Source of the DNA: Acidovorax sp.
GTDB taxonomy: Bacteria > Pseudomonadota > Gammaproteobacteria > Burkholderiales > Burkholderiaceae_C
Direction of reading: 5' to 3'
Assembly (NCBI GenBank): GCA_030692685.1
Contig: JAUXZO010000035.1
Location: forward strand, 54,951-118,950
Length of the DNA stretch: 64,000 bases
A model generated the notes under the pieces. It saw nothing but the letters and a program-made list of their open reading frames with translations, was not told the origin of the DNA and did no database searches. How positions within the stretch are numbered: position 1 is the first letter of the stretch; every line of letters starts with the position of its first letter. Of this stretch, positions 38,805 to 47,751 are shown one piece after another. The translations under genes and the position numbers were made by a program.

Positions 38805-39659
38805 ATGGAATTCAATCAACAACTCTACAAAAAGCGGCAGCGCTCCAACGCCATCGGCCTGACCCTGTCTCTGGGCGCCATGGTGCTCGGCTTGTTTGTG
38901 CTGCTCTGGATTTTGAGCGTTCTGCTGTCCAACGGTTTTGCCGCCCTGGACTGGAATATGTTCACCCAGTCCACTCCAGCACCGGGCTCTGAAGGCGGTG
39001 GCTTGGCCAACGCCATTGTGGGCAGCCTGATGATGGTTGGCTTTACCGTGCTGGTATCCACACCCGTGGGCGTGCTGGCCGGGGTGTATCTGGCGGAGTA
39101 CGGCGACCAGAGCAAAACCGCAGAACTCACCCGCTTTGTGACAGACATCATGTTGTCGGCGCCTTCTATCGTGCTGGGCTTGTTTGTTTATGCGATTGCC
39201 GTTGCCACGGTTGGTAATTTCTCGGGCTGGGCCGGTAGTCTGGCGCTGTCGCTGATTGCTGTGCCGGTGGTGGTGCGGACCACCGAAAACATGCTGCGTC
39301 TCGTGCCGGGCAGCCTGCGCGAAGCCGCCTTTGCACTCGGTGCGCCTCGCTGGAAGGTGTCCACCATGGTGACCCTGCGGGCGGCGCGCAGCGGTGTAAT
39401 GACGGGTTTGCTTCTGGCGGTTGCACGCATCAGCGGAGAGACAGCCCCCCTGCTGTTCACGGCACTGAACAACCAGTTCTTCAGTACCAACATGAATGCG
39501 CCCATGGCCAACCTGCCCGTGGTGATCTTCCAGTTTGCCTTGAGCCCCTACGAAAACTGGGTCCGCCTGGCTTGGGGGGGCGCACTGCTCATCACGCTAT
39601 CGGTGCTGATTCTCAACATTGTGGCCCGGGTGTTCTTGCGCGAAAAGAACCGCGTTTGA
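38805..39659 (+). CDS. pstA: Phosphate ABC transporter permease PstA
   Basis: Second phosphate permease subunit, 284 residues, about six hydrophobic segments, with LAEYGDQSKTAELTRFV, APSIVLGLFVY, the EAA loop EAAFALGAPRWKVSTMVTLR and ISGETAPLLFTAL, all typical of PstA. Start ATG 38805, AGAGAAG upstream. pstB follows 56 bp later. Confidence 0.96.
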   Translation: MEFNQQLYKKRQRSNAIGLTLSLGAMVLGLFVLLWILSVLLSNGFAALDWNMFTQSTPAPGSEGGGLANAIVGSLMMVGFTVLVSTPVGVLAGVYLAEYGDQSKTAELTRFVTDIMLSAPSIVLGLFVYAIAVATVGNFSGWAGSLALSLIAVPVVVRTTENMLRLVPGSLREAAFALGAPRWKVSTMVTLRAARSGVMTGLLLAVARISGETAPLLFTALNNQFFSTNMNAPMANLPVVIFQFALSPYENWVRLAWGGALLITLSVLILNIVARVFLREKNRV

Positions 39660-39715
39660 TGCTCGTCTGAACACTTTTTATTAGACACGTACGCCACCAT
39701 TCTCAGGATTTGACA

Positions 39716-40504
39716 ATGAACGCCACTGCTACCGCCCCAGCCTCCGTCGCCAAGAATGCGCTGGAACTGCGAAATCTGAGTTTCTTTTACGGCAAGTTCC
39801 AAGGTTTGCGCAATGTGAGCCTGGATATTGCCGAACACAAGGTCACCGCCTTTATCGGTCCGTCGGGCTGTGGCAAGTCGACCTTGCTGCGCACGCTCAA
39901 CCGCATGTACAGCCTGTACCCCGGGCAGCGCGCTGAAGGTTCCATCAACTTCTACGGCCAGAACATCCTGGATGCGAAGCAGGACATCAACCTGCTGCGA
40001 GCGCGCATTGGCATGGTGTTCCAAAAGCCCACGCCGTTTCCCATGTCCATCTACGACAACATCGCGTTTGGCGTGAAGCTCTACGAGAACTTGAGCAAGA
40101 GCGAAATGGACGACCGCGTGGAGTGGGCGCTGTCCAAAGCAGCGTTGTGGACGGAGGTGAAGGACAAGCTCAGCCAGAGCGGCCTGTCCCTGTCTGGCGG
40201 CCAGCAGCAGCGCCTGTGTATTGCACGCAGCGTCGCCGTCAAACCCTCAGTGTTGTTGCTTGATGAACCTACGTCGGCGCTCGATCCTTTGTCCACCGCG
40301 AAGATCGAAGAGTTGATCGATGAACTCAAACACGACTACACGATTGCCATCGTGACTCACAACATGCAGCAGGCCGCCCGCTGCAGTGACTACACAGCCT
40401 ACATGTATCTGGGCGAGATGATCGAGTTCGGCGCCACCGAGCAGATTTTCTTCAAGCCTGAGCGCAAAGAAACCGAAGACTACATTACCGGCCGTTTCGG
40501 CTAA
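39716..40504 (+). CDS. pstB: Phosphate ABC transporter ATPase PstB
   Basis: Drives phosphate import and takes part in signalling to PhoR through PhoU. 262 residues with Walker [10 protein letters not shown], the PstB-specific [18 protein letters not shown]-loop [17 protein letters not shown], signature [14 protein letters not shown], Walker [13 protein letters not shown] and [22 protein letters not shown]. Start ATG 39716 with AGGA 7 nt upstream; TTG 39710 is too close to that site. Confidence 0.97.
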   Translation: MNATATAPASVAKNALELRNLSFFYGKFQGLRNVSLDIAEHKVTAFIGPSGCGKSTLLRTLNRMYSLYPGQRAEGSINFYGQNILDAKQDINLLRARIGMVFQKPTPFPMSIYDNIAFGVKLYENLSKSEMDDRVEWALSKAALWTEVKDKLSQSGLSLSGGQQQRLCIARSVAVKPSVLLLDEPTSALDPLSTAKIEELIDELKHDYTIAIVTHNMQQAARCSDYTAYMYLGEMIEFGATEQIFFKPERKETEDYITGRFG

Positions 40505-40515
40505 GGAGACACCAG

Positions 40516-41217
40516 ATGCCCGATAAACATCTTTCGTCACAGTTCGACAGCGAACTCAACAGCGTCTCCGCCCGCGTCATGGAGATGGGCGGTCTGGTGG
40601 AGTCTCAGATTCGACAGGCGGTATATGCGCTGTCGCAGTTCAGCCTGGAGGCGGTGGAAACCGTGGCGTCGATAGAGACCCGCGTGAATGCGATGGAGGT
40701 CGAGATCGACCAGGAGCTGTCCTCCATCATCGCCCGCAGGCAACCCACGGCGCGCGACCTGCGCCTGCTGCTGGCGTTTTCCAAGGCTACGGCCAATCTG
40801 GAGCGCATGGGCGACGAGGCCAACAAGATGGCCCGCATGGTGCGCTCCATCATCGAAAGCGGTGCCCCGCGTTCGTTGCCATCGAGCGATTTGCGGGTGG
40901 CTGCCGAGCTGGCCTCGGGCCTGTTGCGCAAGGCCCTGGATGCCTTTGCACGCCTCGATACCAAGATGGCAGTGGACATCCTCAAAGAAGACGATCTGAT
41001 CGACAGGGAGTTTGACGGTTTTGTGCGCAAGCTCGTTACGTACATGATGGAAGACCCGCGCATGATCTCGCCCAGCCTGGACCTGTTGTTCCTGGCGAAG
41101 GCGATTGAACGCATCGGCGACCATTCCAAGAACGTAGCCGAACTGATCATCTATCTGGTCAAGGGCAAGGATGTGCGCCACACTGCCTTGGACGAGATCG
41201 AGTCGGCGGTCTTGTAA
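40516..41217 (+). CDS. phoU: Phosphate-signalling regulator PhoU
   Basis: Negative regulator linking PstB state to PhoR. 233 residues, two homologous three-helix bundles, each with the metal-binding pattern: EKMGDEA-like LERMGDEANKMARMV (about 95-109) and IERIGDHSKNVAELIIYLVKG (split, about 198-218). It starts HLSSQFDSELNSVSARVMEMGGLVE (shown only as a pattern: FDSELN..ARVMEMGG), typical of PhoU. 11 bp after pstB, 22 bp before phoB. Confidence 0.96.
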   Translation: MPDKHLSSQFDSELNSVSARVMEMGGLVESQIRQAVYALSQFSLEAVETVASIETRVNAMEVEIDQELSSIIARRQPTARDLRLLLAFSKATANLERMGDEANKMARMVRSIIESGAPRSLPSSDLRVAAELASGLLRKALDAFARLDTKMAVDILKEDDLIDREFDGFVRKLVTYMMEDPRMISPSLDLLFLAKAIERIGDHSKNVAELIIYLVKGKDVRHTALDEIESAVL

Positions 41218-41239
41218 GCGAAAGGGCTTTGGCACCACT

Positions 41240-41947
41240 ATGAGAAAGCTCCCACGCGTCCTGATCGTCGAGGACGAACCCGCTATTGCCGAGCTGATTG
41301 CCGTCAATCTGCGCCACAACGGATTCCAGCCCTTTTGGGCGGAAGACGGTGACTCTGCCCAGCGCGAGCTGGATGCGGTGTTGCCGGACGTCATCTTGCT
41401 GGACTGGATGTTGCCCGGGCAAAGTGGCCTGTCGCTGGCCCGCAAATGGCGTGCTGACAGTCGCACCAAGCCCATTCCCATCCTTATGCTCACTGCCAGG
41501 GGTGACGAGCCCGACAAGATCGCAGGTCTCGATGCGGGCGCTGATGATTACATCACCAAGCCGTTTTCCACCCAAGAGCTGCTGGCCCGCATTCGCGCCG
41601 TGCTGCGCCGCCGTGCACCTGAGCAGGTGAGCGACAGTGTGACCATTGCCGAGTTGGTGCTTGATGCTGCAACGTACCGCGTTTCTTACCAGGGCCAGCC
41701 GCTCAAGGTGGGACCGACCGAGTTCAAGCTACTGCATTTTTTGATGAAGCATGCCGAGCGTGTGCACAGTCGTTCGCAATTGCTCGACAAAGTGTGGGGC
41801 GACCATGTGTTCATCGAAGAGCGCACGGTGGATGTTCACGTCAAGCGCCTGCGCGAGGCGCTGGGTGCCGCTTCCGTCATGGTGGAAACCGTGCGGGGAG
41901 CGGGCTACCGGTTGACCGCCCAGCCCCAGGTGCAGCTGCAGGCATGA
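41240..41947 (+). CDS. phoB: Phosphate regulon response regulator PhoB
   Basis: OmpR-family transcription factor that, when phosphorylated by PhoR, binds 18-bp PhoB boxes such as those found in this window. 235 residues. Receiver domain with acidic pocket E11-D12, phosphoacceptor D55 (ILLDWMLPG) and K107 (YITKPFS). C-terminal winged helix (about 130-228) with the recognition helix ERTVDVHVKRLREAL and GAGYRL wing. Start ATG 41240; upstream in-frame codons overlap phoU without a ribosome site. Confidence 0.97.
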   Translation: MRKLPRVLIVEDEPAIAELIAVNLRHNGFQPFWAEDGDSAQRELDAVLPDVILLDWMLPGQSGLSLARKWRADSRTKPIPILMLTARGDEPDKIAGLDAGADDYITKPFSTQELLARIRAVLRRRAPEQVSDSVTIAELVLDAATYRVSYQGQPLKVGPTEFKLLHFLMKHAERVHSRSQLLDKVWGDHVFIEERTVDVHVKRLREALGAASVMVETVRGAGYRLTAQPQVQLQA

Positions 41948-42024
41948 CCCTGCAGGCCTGATGTTTTCTATGGGGTGCAACCGTCGGTTGTGCCCCGGTT
42001 TTCTGAGAAGGCTTTGCTGACCGC

Positions 42025-43407
42025 ATGCTGTGGCGTATTTCGTATTTTCTGCTCTGGCAGATAGCGGGTGGTGGCTTGGGTCTATGGCAGGGCGGCCCCT
42101 GGGGAGCTGCCTTGGGCGCAGCCTTGGCGGCATGGGCCTGGTTCGTGTGGGACTTGCTGCGTGGGGCGCGTGTGCTGCGCTGGCTGCGCACGGGAGACCT
42201 TTCCGAAGTCCCTTCGATGCGAGGCATTTGGGGTGAGGCGGCCGACCGCGCACGGCGCCTTTTGCGCAGGCAGGAGGCATTGATCCGCGACAGCCAAGCC
42301 CGGCTGCAGGAGATTCTGGCAGCGCTACAAGCCACGCCCAATGGCGTGGTGCTGCTGGACGCGCAGGGTCGCATCGAATGGTGCAACCAGATGGCGGCCA
42401 ATCAGTTCGGTTTTGATGCGCAGCGTGACGTGGCCCAGTCGATTGGCAACTTGGTGCGCGACCCAGAGTTCACTGCGTATTTTTCGGGGCAGGATTTCAG
42501 CGACGACGTGGTCCTTGAGGGGCGCTACAGCACTGCCTCACGGCCTGTGCGTATCTCGGTGCACCTGCATCCGTACGGGGACGGCCGCACTTTGCTGCTG
42601 TCGCGCGACGTGACGGCACTGGAGCAGGCAGATGCCATGCGCCGGGATTTTGTGGCCAATGTGTCGCACGAAATCCGGACACCGCTGACCGTGCTTACGG
42701 GTTTTGTGGAAACCCTGCAGACGCTGCCACTGACTTCAGAAGAGCGCTCGCGCTACCTGGGCATGATGGCCCAGCAGGCGTTGCGCATGCAAAGCGTGGT
42801 GCAGGACTTGCTCACGCTGTCACGCCTGGAGGGCAGTCCGCCCCCGGGAATGGCTGAATGGACGCCGGTGCAGGCGCTGCTCGCGCGGTGCGAAGAAGAA
42901 GGCCGCGCGCTTTCTTCCTTGCTCACGCAGAACCAGCAGCACGCGCACGTTTTGCGGTTCCCGTCCCAGGAAGTCTTGCGCTCCGAAGGAGAGGTGGCCG
43001 GCGTGCCCACCGAACTGCAAAGCGCGCTGTCCAACCTGATCAGCAACGCCGTACGGTATACGGCAGCGGGTGGTGCCATTTCGGTGCAATGGCTGCGCAA
43101 GGAGGATGGCAGCGCCGTTTTTTCGGTGCACGACACAGGCCCGGGCATTGCGCCTGAGCATATTCCGCGCCTCACAGAACGCTTCTACCGGGTGGACCGC
43201 AGCCGTTCGCGGGAAACCGGCGGAACTGGACTGGGCCTGGCCATCGTCAAACACGTGCTGCAGCGCCATGGCGCTACGCTGGACATCACCAGCGTGTTGG
43301 GCAAAGGATCGGTGTTTTCGGTCACCTTCCCGGCGAACCGCTTGCGTGGCTTTGTGCTGCAAGCTGGGGGCCTCGCTATGGCTGACGCACAGATCGCACT
43401 GCGGTAA
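42025..43407 (+). CDS. phoR: Phosphate regulon sensor histidine kinase PhoR
   Basis: Membrane histidine kinase that activates PhoB when phosphate is low. 460 residues with two N-terminal membrane segments (about 5-22 and 25-45), a charged linker, a PAS domain (about 92-195, LLDAQGRIEWCN), the dimerisation/phosphoacceptor motif FVANVSHEIRTPLTVL with H215, and an ATPase domain with N-box NLISNAVRYT, G1 DTGPGIAPEHI, and G2 GGTGLGLAIVKHV. 77 bp after phoB. A family A palindrome lies just after the stop. Confidence 0.96.
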   Translation: MLWRISYFLLWQIAGGGLGLWQGGPWGAALGAALAAWAWFVWDLLRGARVLRWLRTGDLSEVPSMRGIWGEAADRARRLLRRQEALIRDSQARLQEILAALQATPNGVVLLDAQGRIEWCNQMAANQFGFDAQRDVAQSIGNLVRDPEFTAYFSGQDFSDDVVLEGRYSTASRPVRISVHLHPYGDGRTLLLSRDVTALEQADAMRRDFVANVSHEIRTPLTVLTGFVETLQTLPLTSEERSRYLGMMAQQALRMQSVVQDLLTLSRLEGSPPPGMAEWTPVQALLARCEEEGRALSSLLTQNQQHAHVLRFPSQEVLRSEGEVAGVPTELQSALSNLISNAVRYTAAGGAISVQWLRKEDGSAVFSVHDTGPGIAPEHIPRLTERFYRVDRSRSRETGGTGLGLAIVKHVLQRHGATLDITSVLGKGSVFSVTFPANRLRGFVLQAGGLAMADAQIALR

Positions 43408-43439
43408 CGCGGTGGGCGAGATGCCACGGGGGTGTTGTT

Positions 43440-43492
43440 GTCAAAATTGATAGCTGCTAGCGCTTGCTAGATAAGCGCTACAGGCCAAAAAC
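43440..43492 (+). repeat. Palindromic repeat family A, copy 6, intergenic after phoR
   Basis: Reads TCAAAATTGATAGCTGC, then TAGCGCTTGCTAGATAAGCGCTA and CAGGCCAAAAAC (written in parts). Core stem TAGCGCTT (43458-43465) with AAGCGCTA (43473-43480), flanked by A/T runs. It lies between convergent phoR and the ArnT-like gene and may act as a bidirectional terminator. Confidence 0.8.
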
Positions 43493-43630
43493 ACTTAAAT
43501 ATTTCCCCGTGAGCCCCATTGGCCCGTGAGCTGTGCATGGTGCCAGCCAAGGGCGGGGCAATCGGCAACGCGGCGCCCGGTGGCGCCCAGTGACGCATGG
43601 CCAGCCATGGTTGGCGGGCGTTTAACTCGC

Positions 43631-45334
43631 TCAGCTTGCGGGTGCCGTTGTGCGGCGGAACACCAGAAGGTGGTCGTTTTTGTCGGTGGGGCGGGGAATG
43701 GTGGCCTTGAGCTCCCACAACACGGTGTTAACCATGCGCTCGGAGGCAGGCCAGGATGCAATGTCAGCGATCAGCCAATCGCATTCGTCCTGCAGTCCCG
43801 CACGCTCCAGCTTGAGCGTGCCGTGGTACTGCAATGCTGCCACCTGGGAGCGGCTCAGCCCCACGGTTTGAATGCAACCTGGAGATTGGCCTACAACCAC
43901 CATGACGCTTTGAACCTGCGGCCCGTAACTGCGCGCAAAGTCCAGCAGCGGCAGCCACAGCGTCATCAACAGCAGCCAGCCCAGCGCAGCACCACCTGCG
44001 GGTAGCACCAGGCTCTTCCAGATAGGTGCGCGGTCCCTGGAGGCACGCCACCACACCAGGCAAGCCCAGCCCACCGTGGCTGCCAGGGCGATCACGAGAG
44101 CCACTGCGGAAAATTCCGGCACGAAACCTGGCGCCAGCTTGGCCACATTGGCGGCGGGTTTGGCTGGAAAACCAGTCTGCATCGCGATCCAGATCACCCA
44201 GATGGCAATGGCGGACGCCGTGAAAAAAAGCAGTGTGAACCAGTCGATCAACGCTCCCACACTGCGCCGCAGGGTAGGAAGTGAAAAGGCCGCCAATGAG
44301 GCCATTGCGGGCAACCCCAGCAACAGCGCGCGGTCTGCGGGTAGCGTGGTGAGGGTGGCTGCAATGGACACGATAGAGAACCACAGCGGAAGCAGCAGAT
44401 GCCTGTGTCCAGGGCGGCCGATGATCTGTTTGCGCCAGCGCCACAGCGTCCACACGGCCAGTGGCCACGCAGGCCAGCCAAACCACAGCAGCAATCTCGC
44501 AAGGCTCTGCCACTCTTTGCCGTTCGCGTCGGATCCCACGATCCGCCAGCGCCACAGGTCCAGGCTCCAGGCGATCAATGCAGCTGTCACCACGACTGCT
44601 ACCAGGAAAAGCGCCCAGCGCAGTCTCCGGTCGGAATGGCTGCCGGGTGCATAGACCACCACCGCGATGCTGCCGACACCCAACAAGGTGGCAAGCGCCG
44701 GGGCGCCCGCCAGTGTGAGCCCCGCCATGCCCACCGCCAGGGCCACAGCCGGGGCCACGGCGCGGTGCGGCATTGCCGCCACGGCGAAGAACGTGAGCGC
44801 TGTGCAGCTCAACTGCACCAGGTAACTGGTCACCTCGTGCGACAACTGCGCCAGGCCCAGGCAGGCAATCAGGGCCAGCAATCCTCCATCGGCGATGGCG
44901 CGGGCATAGTCGGATGGATTGGCTTCACCGCCAAAGGCAAACGCCACCGGCTGGGCCCCCGGGCTGCGTGCGAGATAGTAGACGGCGTACCACGTGGCAA
45001 TCAGCGTGATGGCCAGCAACCCGGCAAAAGGCAGGCGAACAGCCAACTCTGCAGAAATCCATACCGGTGCGATCTGGATGGCCCATGCCCCTAGCCAATA
45101 GGGCAGCAGGCCTTCGGTTTCCGGTGCCATTCCGCCCAAGAGCGGGCTGAACCACGGGGTGCGCCCGTGGGCCAACTCCAGCATGTAGCCAAAGGCCGTC
45201 ACGTCGGCACTTTTCCAGGGGTCACGACCTATGAAACCCGGAACGACATAGGCAATGCAAAGAAGCATCAACGCCCAGCGTGGAAGAGGGCTTACGGCAT
45301 TCTGGGTAACGATGGCGGGGGTCGGTGGAGTCAC
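43631..45334 (-). CDS. ArnT/PMT-like integral membrane glycosyltransferase
   Basis: 567 residues with at least ten hydrophobic segments, and the N-terminal GFIGRDPWKSADVTAFGYMLEL that resembles the D/E-containing first periplasmic loop of GT-C enzymes of the ArnT/PMT group, followed by PETEGLLPYWLGAWAI. Such enzymes move sugars from polyprenyl carriers to lipid A or proteins. The C-terminal about 120 residues are a periplasmic domain (CIQTVGLSRSQVAALQYHG). The start GTG 45334 has no clear ribosome site. Acceptor unknown. Convergent with phoR and tail-to-tail at 43.4-43.6 kb. Confidence 0.75.
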   Translation of the reverse strand: MTPPTPAIVTQNAVSPLPRWALMLLCIAYVVPGFIGRDPWKSADVTAFGYMLELAHGRTPWFSPLLGGMAPETEGLLPYWLGAWAIQIAPVWISAELAVRLPFAGLLAITLIATWYAVYYLARSPGAQPVAFAFGGEANPSDYARAIADGGLLALIACLGLAQLSHEVTSYLVQLSCTALTFFAVAAMPHRAVAPAVALAVGMAGLTLAGAPALATLLGVGSIAVVVYAPGSHSDRRLRWALFLVAVVVTAALIAWSLDLWRWRIVGSDANGKEWQSLARLLLWFGWPAWPLAVWTLWRWRKQIIGRPGHRHLLLPLWFSIVSIAATLTTLPADRALLLGLPAMASLAAFSLPTLRRSVGALIDWFTLLFFTASAIAIWVIWIAMQTGFPAKPAANVAKLAPGFVPEFSAVALVIALAATVGWACLVWWRASRDRAPIWKSLVLPAGGAALGWLLLMTLWLPLLDFARSYGPQVQSVMVVVGQSPGCIQTVGLSRSQVAALQYHGTLKLERAGLQDECDWLIADIASWPASERMVNTVLWELKATIPRPTDKNDHLLVFRRTTAPAS

Positions 45335-45384
45335 ACTTCAGTGGGCGGCAAGGCAGAGCCACCGAGAATAAGGGCAAAAACAAT

Positions 45385-45419
45385 AAAAAAGGCAGCCCGG
45401 TTGCCCGGGCTGCCTTTTT
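45385..45419. terminator. Bidirectional terminator downstream of rpmE
   Basis: GGCAGCCCGG (45391-45400), loop TTGC, CCGGGCTGCC (45405-45414), flanked by AAAAAA (45385-45390) and TTTTT (45415-45419). Strong on both strands; it ends rpmE on the minus strand. Confidence 0.92.
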
Positions 45420-45440
45420 GGCTGGAACGCAGAAGTCGAA

Positions 45441-45695
45441 TTACTTCGCTGCGGTCTTGCCGAAACGGTTGCGGAAGCGCTCTACGCGGCCACCCATGTT
45501 GTCCACCGACTTTTGCGTGCCAGTGTAGAAGGGATGCGATTCAGAGGACGTGTCCAGCTTGAACAGCGGATATTCCTTGCCTTCGAAGGTTTCCATTTCC
45601 TTCGTGTTTGCGCACGAACGGGTCACAAACTTGAAGCCGTTGGACAGGTCCGAGAACAGAACTTCGCGGTAGTTGGGGTGAATGCCTTCTTTCAT
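45441..45695 (-). CDS. rpmE: 50S ribosomal protein L31, type B
   Basis: 84 residues. Starts [12 protein letters not shown] and has the characteristic [11 protein letters not shown] and [13 protein letters not shown] motifs and a basic C-terminus. It lacks the CxxC zinc pair of type A L31 (only one Cys), so it is the zinc-independent type usual in this order. Start ATG 45695 with AAGGA upstream on the minus strand. Promoter -10 TATAAT is embedded in the upstream rho terminator loop. Confidence 0.95.
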   Translation of the reverse strand: MKEGIHPNYREVLFSDLSNGFKFVTRSCANTKEMETFEGKEYPLFKLDTSSESHPFYTGTQKSVDNMGGRVERFRNRFGKTAAK

Positions 45696-45778
45696 GATCA
45701 ATCCTTGTCAAGTGCGGGAGCCGTGCTGAACCCGATGCAACCTTTGCGCCGTGGAACATTCAGCGTACTTTCCGCAGA

Positions 45779-45804
45779 AAAAGCCCCCGATTATAGCCCG
45801 GGGG
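45779..45804 (-). terminator. Terminator of rho with an embedded TATAAT for rpmE
   Basis: On the minus strand CCCCCG, loop GGCTATAAT, CGGGGG, then CTTTTT. It ends rho, while the loop holds TATAAT followed by CGGGGGCTTTT, identical to the carA promoter core, so the same bases may be the rpmE promoter -10 and discriminator. Confidence 0.75.
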
Positions 45805-45836
45805 TTTTGGGCCTTGGTTTTGAGGCGTTAAACCGC

Positions 45837-47099
45837 TTATCCGCCGCGACGCATCATGTCAAAGAAGTCCACGTTGGTCTTGGTGGCCTTCATGTTCTTG
45901 ATCATCAGTTCCATCGACTCAATCTCGTCCATGTTGTACATGAACTGGCGCAGGATGCGGGTTTTTTGCAGGATCTCGGGCGCCAGCAGCAGCTCTTCGC
46001 GGCGGGTGCCGCTTTTGTTGAGTTCGATAGCAGGGAACACGCGCTTTTCGTACAGGCGGCGGTTCAGGTGGATCTCGCAGTTGCCCGTGCCCTTGAATTC
46101 TTCGAAGATCACTTCGTCCATGCGGCTGCCGGTGTCAACCAGCGCGGTGGCGATGATGGTCAGCGAGCCACCTTCCTCGACCTTGCGTGCGGCGCCGAAG
46201 AAGCGCTTGGGACGCTGCAGCGCGGCGGCGTCCACACCACCCGACAGCACCTTGCCGCTGGAGGGCACGACGTTGTTGTAGGCGCGGGCCAAGCGGGTGA
46301 TGGAGTCGAGCAGAATGACCACGTCCTTCTTGAGTTCGACCAGGCGCTTGGCGCGCTCGATCACCATCTCGGCCACGTGCACGTGGCGTGCTGCAGGCTC
46401 ATCGAATGTGGATGCGATGATTTCGCCTTTGACCGTCCGCTGCATTTCGGTCACTTCTTCAGGGCGCTCGTCCACCAGCAGCACCATCAGGTGCACGTCG
46501 GGGTTGTTGGCCGTGATGGCGTGGGCGATGTGCTGCATCATCACCGTCTTGCCACTCTTGGGCGGGGCGACGATCAGTGCGCGCTGGCCACGGCCGATGG
46601 GCGCAATGATGTCGATGATGCGGCCGGTGATGTTCTCTTCGCTCTTGACGTCGCGCTCCAGGCGCATCTGTTCCTTGGGGAACAGGGGCGTCAGGTTTTC
46701 GAACATCACCTTGTGCTTGTTCTGCTCGGGCGGGCCTCCATTGACCGAGTCGAGCTTGTTCAGCGCAAAGTACCGTTCACCGTCTTTGGGTGTGCGGACT
46801 TCGCCTTCGATCATGTCGCCGGTGTGCAGGTTAAAGCGACGCACTTGGCTCGGGCTGATGTAGATGTCGTCCGTGCTGGCGGTGAAGCTCGTGTCCGGGC
46901 TGCGCAAAAAGCCAAAGCCATCGGGCAGAATTTCCAGCACGCCGTCGGCAATGATCTGTTCCCCGGTCTTTGCACGCTTTTTGATGATCGCAAACATCAA
47001 CTCCTGCTTGCGCATGCGACCCGTGTTTTCGATTTCGAGTTCTTCGGCCTGCTTCAGGACTTCAGACACATGCAGTGCCTTGAGTTCGTTTAAGTGCAT
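45837..47099 (-). CDS. rho: Transcription termination factor Rho
   Basis: Hexameric RNA helicase that ends untranslated transcripts. 420 residues. N-terminal helix bundle, RNA-binding OSB fold ([33 protein letters not shown]), Walker [12 protein letters not shown], the Walker B / Q-loop region ([16 protein letters not shown], with DERPEEV before it) and R-loop [17 protein letters not shown]. Start ATG 47099 with AAGGAG upstream. Leader of about 260 bp separates it from the trxA terminator, leaving room for the autogenous control known for rho. Confidence 0.98.
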   Translation of the reverse strand: MHLNELKALHVSEVLKQAEELEIENTGRMRKQELMFAIIKKRAKTGEQIIADGVLEILPDGFGFLRSPDTSFTASTDDIYISPSQVRRFNLHTGDMIEGEVRTPKDGERYFALNKLDSVNGGPPEQNKHKVMFENLTPLFPKEQMRLERDVKSEENITGRIIDIIAPIGRGQRALIVAPPKSGKTVMMQHIAHAITANNPDVHLMVLLVDERPEEVTEMQRTVKGEIIASTFDEPAARHVHVAEMVIERAKRLVELKKDVVILLDSITRLARAYNNVVPSSGKVLSGGVDAAALQRPKRFFGAARKVEEGGSLTIIATALVDTGSRMDEVIFEEFKGTGNCEIHLNRRLYEKRVFPAIELNKSGTRREELLLAPEILQKTRILRQFMYNMDEIESMELMIKNMKATKTNVDFFDMMRRGG

Positions 47100-47310
47100 G
47101 GATTGACTCCTTGGCGGAGCTGGTATGAATCTTGGGGGAGGAGGGCTGGTGCCAGATGGGCTGCTGTTTGCAGGTCTGGCTCGCCGGGGATCTCGGTCCG
47201 GCTGCCAATGCGTGCAGGCCGGTGATCTAAAGGAATTATGACAGGAAAAAAAGCGGGAGATTCACGGGGGCCGAATTCGGTCTGTGTCTTGCGCTGCAAT
47301 ATGTGTCATG

Positions 47311-47351
47311 AAAACAAACAACCCCGCATGCATGAGCGAGCGCGGGGTTGT
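47311..47351 (-). terminator. Rho-independent terminator of trxA
   Basis: Minus strand: CAACCCCGC pairs with GCGGGGTTG (47342-47350 with 47319-47327 on the plus strand), followed by TTTGTTTT. 9-bp stem, 14-nt loop. Confidence 0.85.
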
Positions 47352-47360
47352 GGGTGTTGA

Positions 47361-47693
47361 TCAGGCCAACTGCTGATCGATGAAGGCGGTCAGTTGGGCC
47401 TTGCTCATGGCACCGACCTTGGTGGCGGCCAACTGGCCGTCCTTGAACAACATCAGCGTCGGGATGCCGCGAATGCCGAACTTTGCTGGGATCTCGCGGT
47501 TTTCGTCCACGTTCATTTTGGCGATCTGCAGCTTGCCCTGGTAGGTGCCTGCCACTTCGTCCAGGATGGGGGCGATCATTTTACAGGGGCCACACCATTC
47601 GGCCCAGTAATCCACCAGCACGGCGGAGCCGGGTTGAAGTACGTCGGCTTCAAAGCTGGCGTCAGAGACATGTTTGATGAGTTCGCTGGCCAT
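47361..47693 (-). CDS. trxA: Thioredoxin 1
   Basis: General cytoplasmic disulfide reductase. 110 residues, single thioredoxin fold with the active site WCGPCK (C34, C37), followed by the cis-Pro segment [13 protein letters not shown]. Start ATG 47693. It is divergent from addB with 58 bp between. Confidence 0.97.
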   Translation of the reverse strand: MASELIKHVSDASFEADVLQPGSAVLVDYWAEWCGPCKMIAPILDEVAGTYQGKLQIAKMNVDENREIPAKFGIRGIPTLMLFKDGQLAATKVGAMSKAQLTAFIDQQLA

Positions 47694-47751
47694 GGCGGAT
47701 TCCTTGAATTTGATCGGGTGGTAACCGGTGTACGTTTAAAGTCAGGGCATT

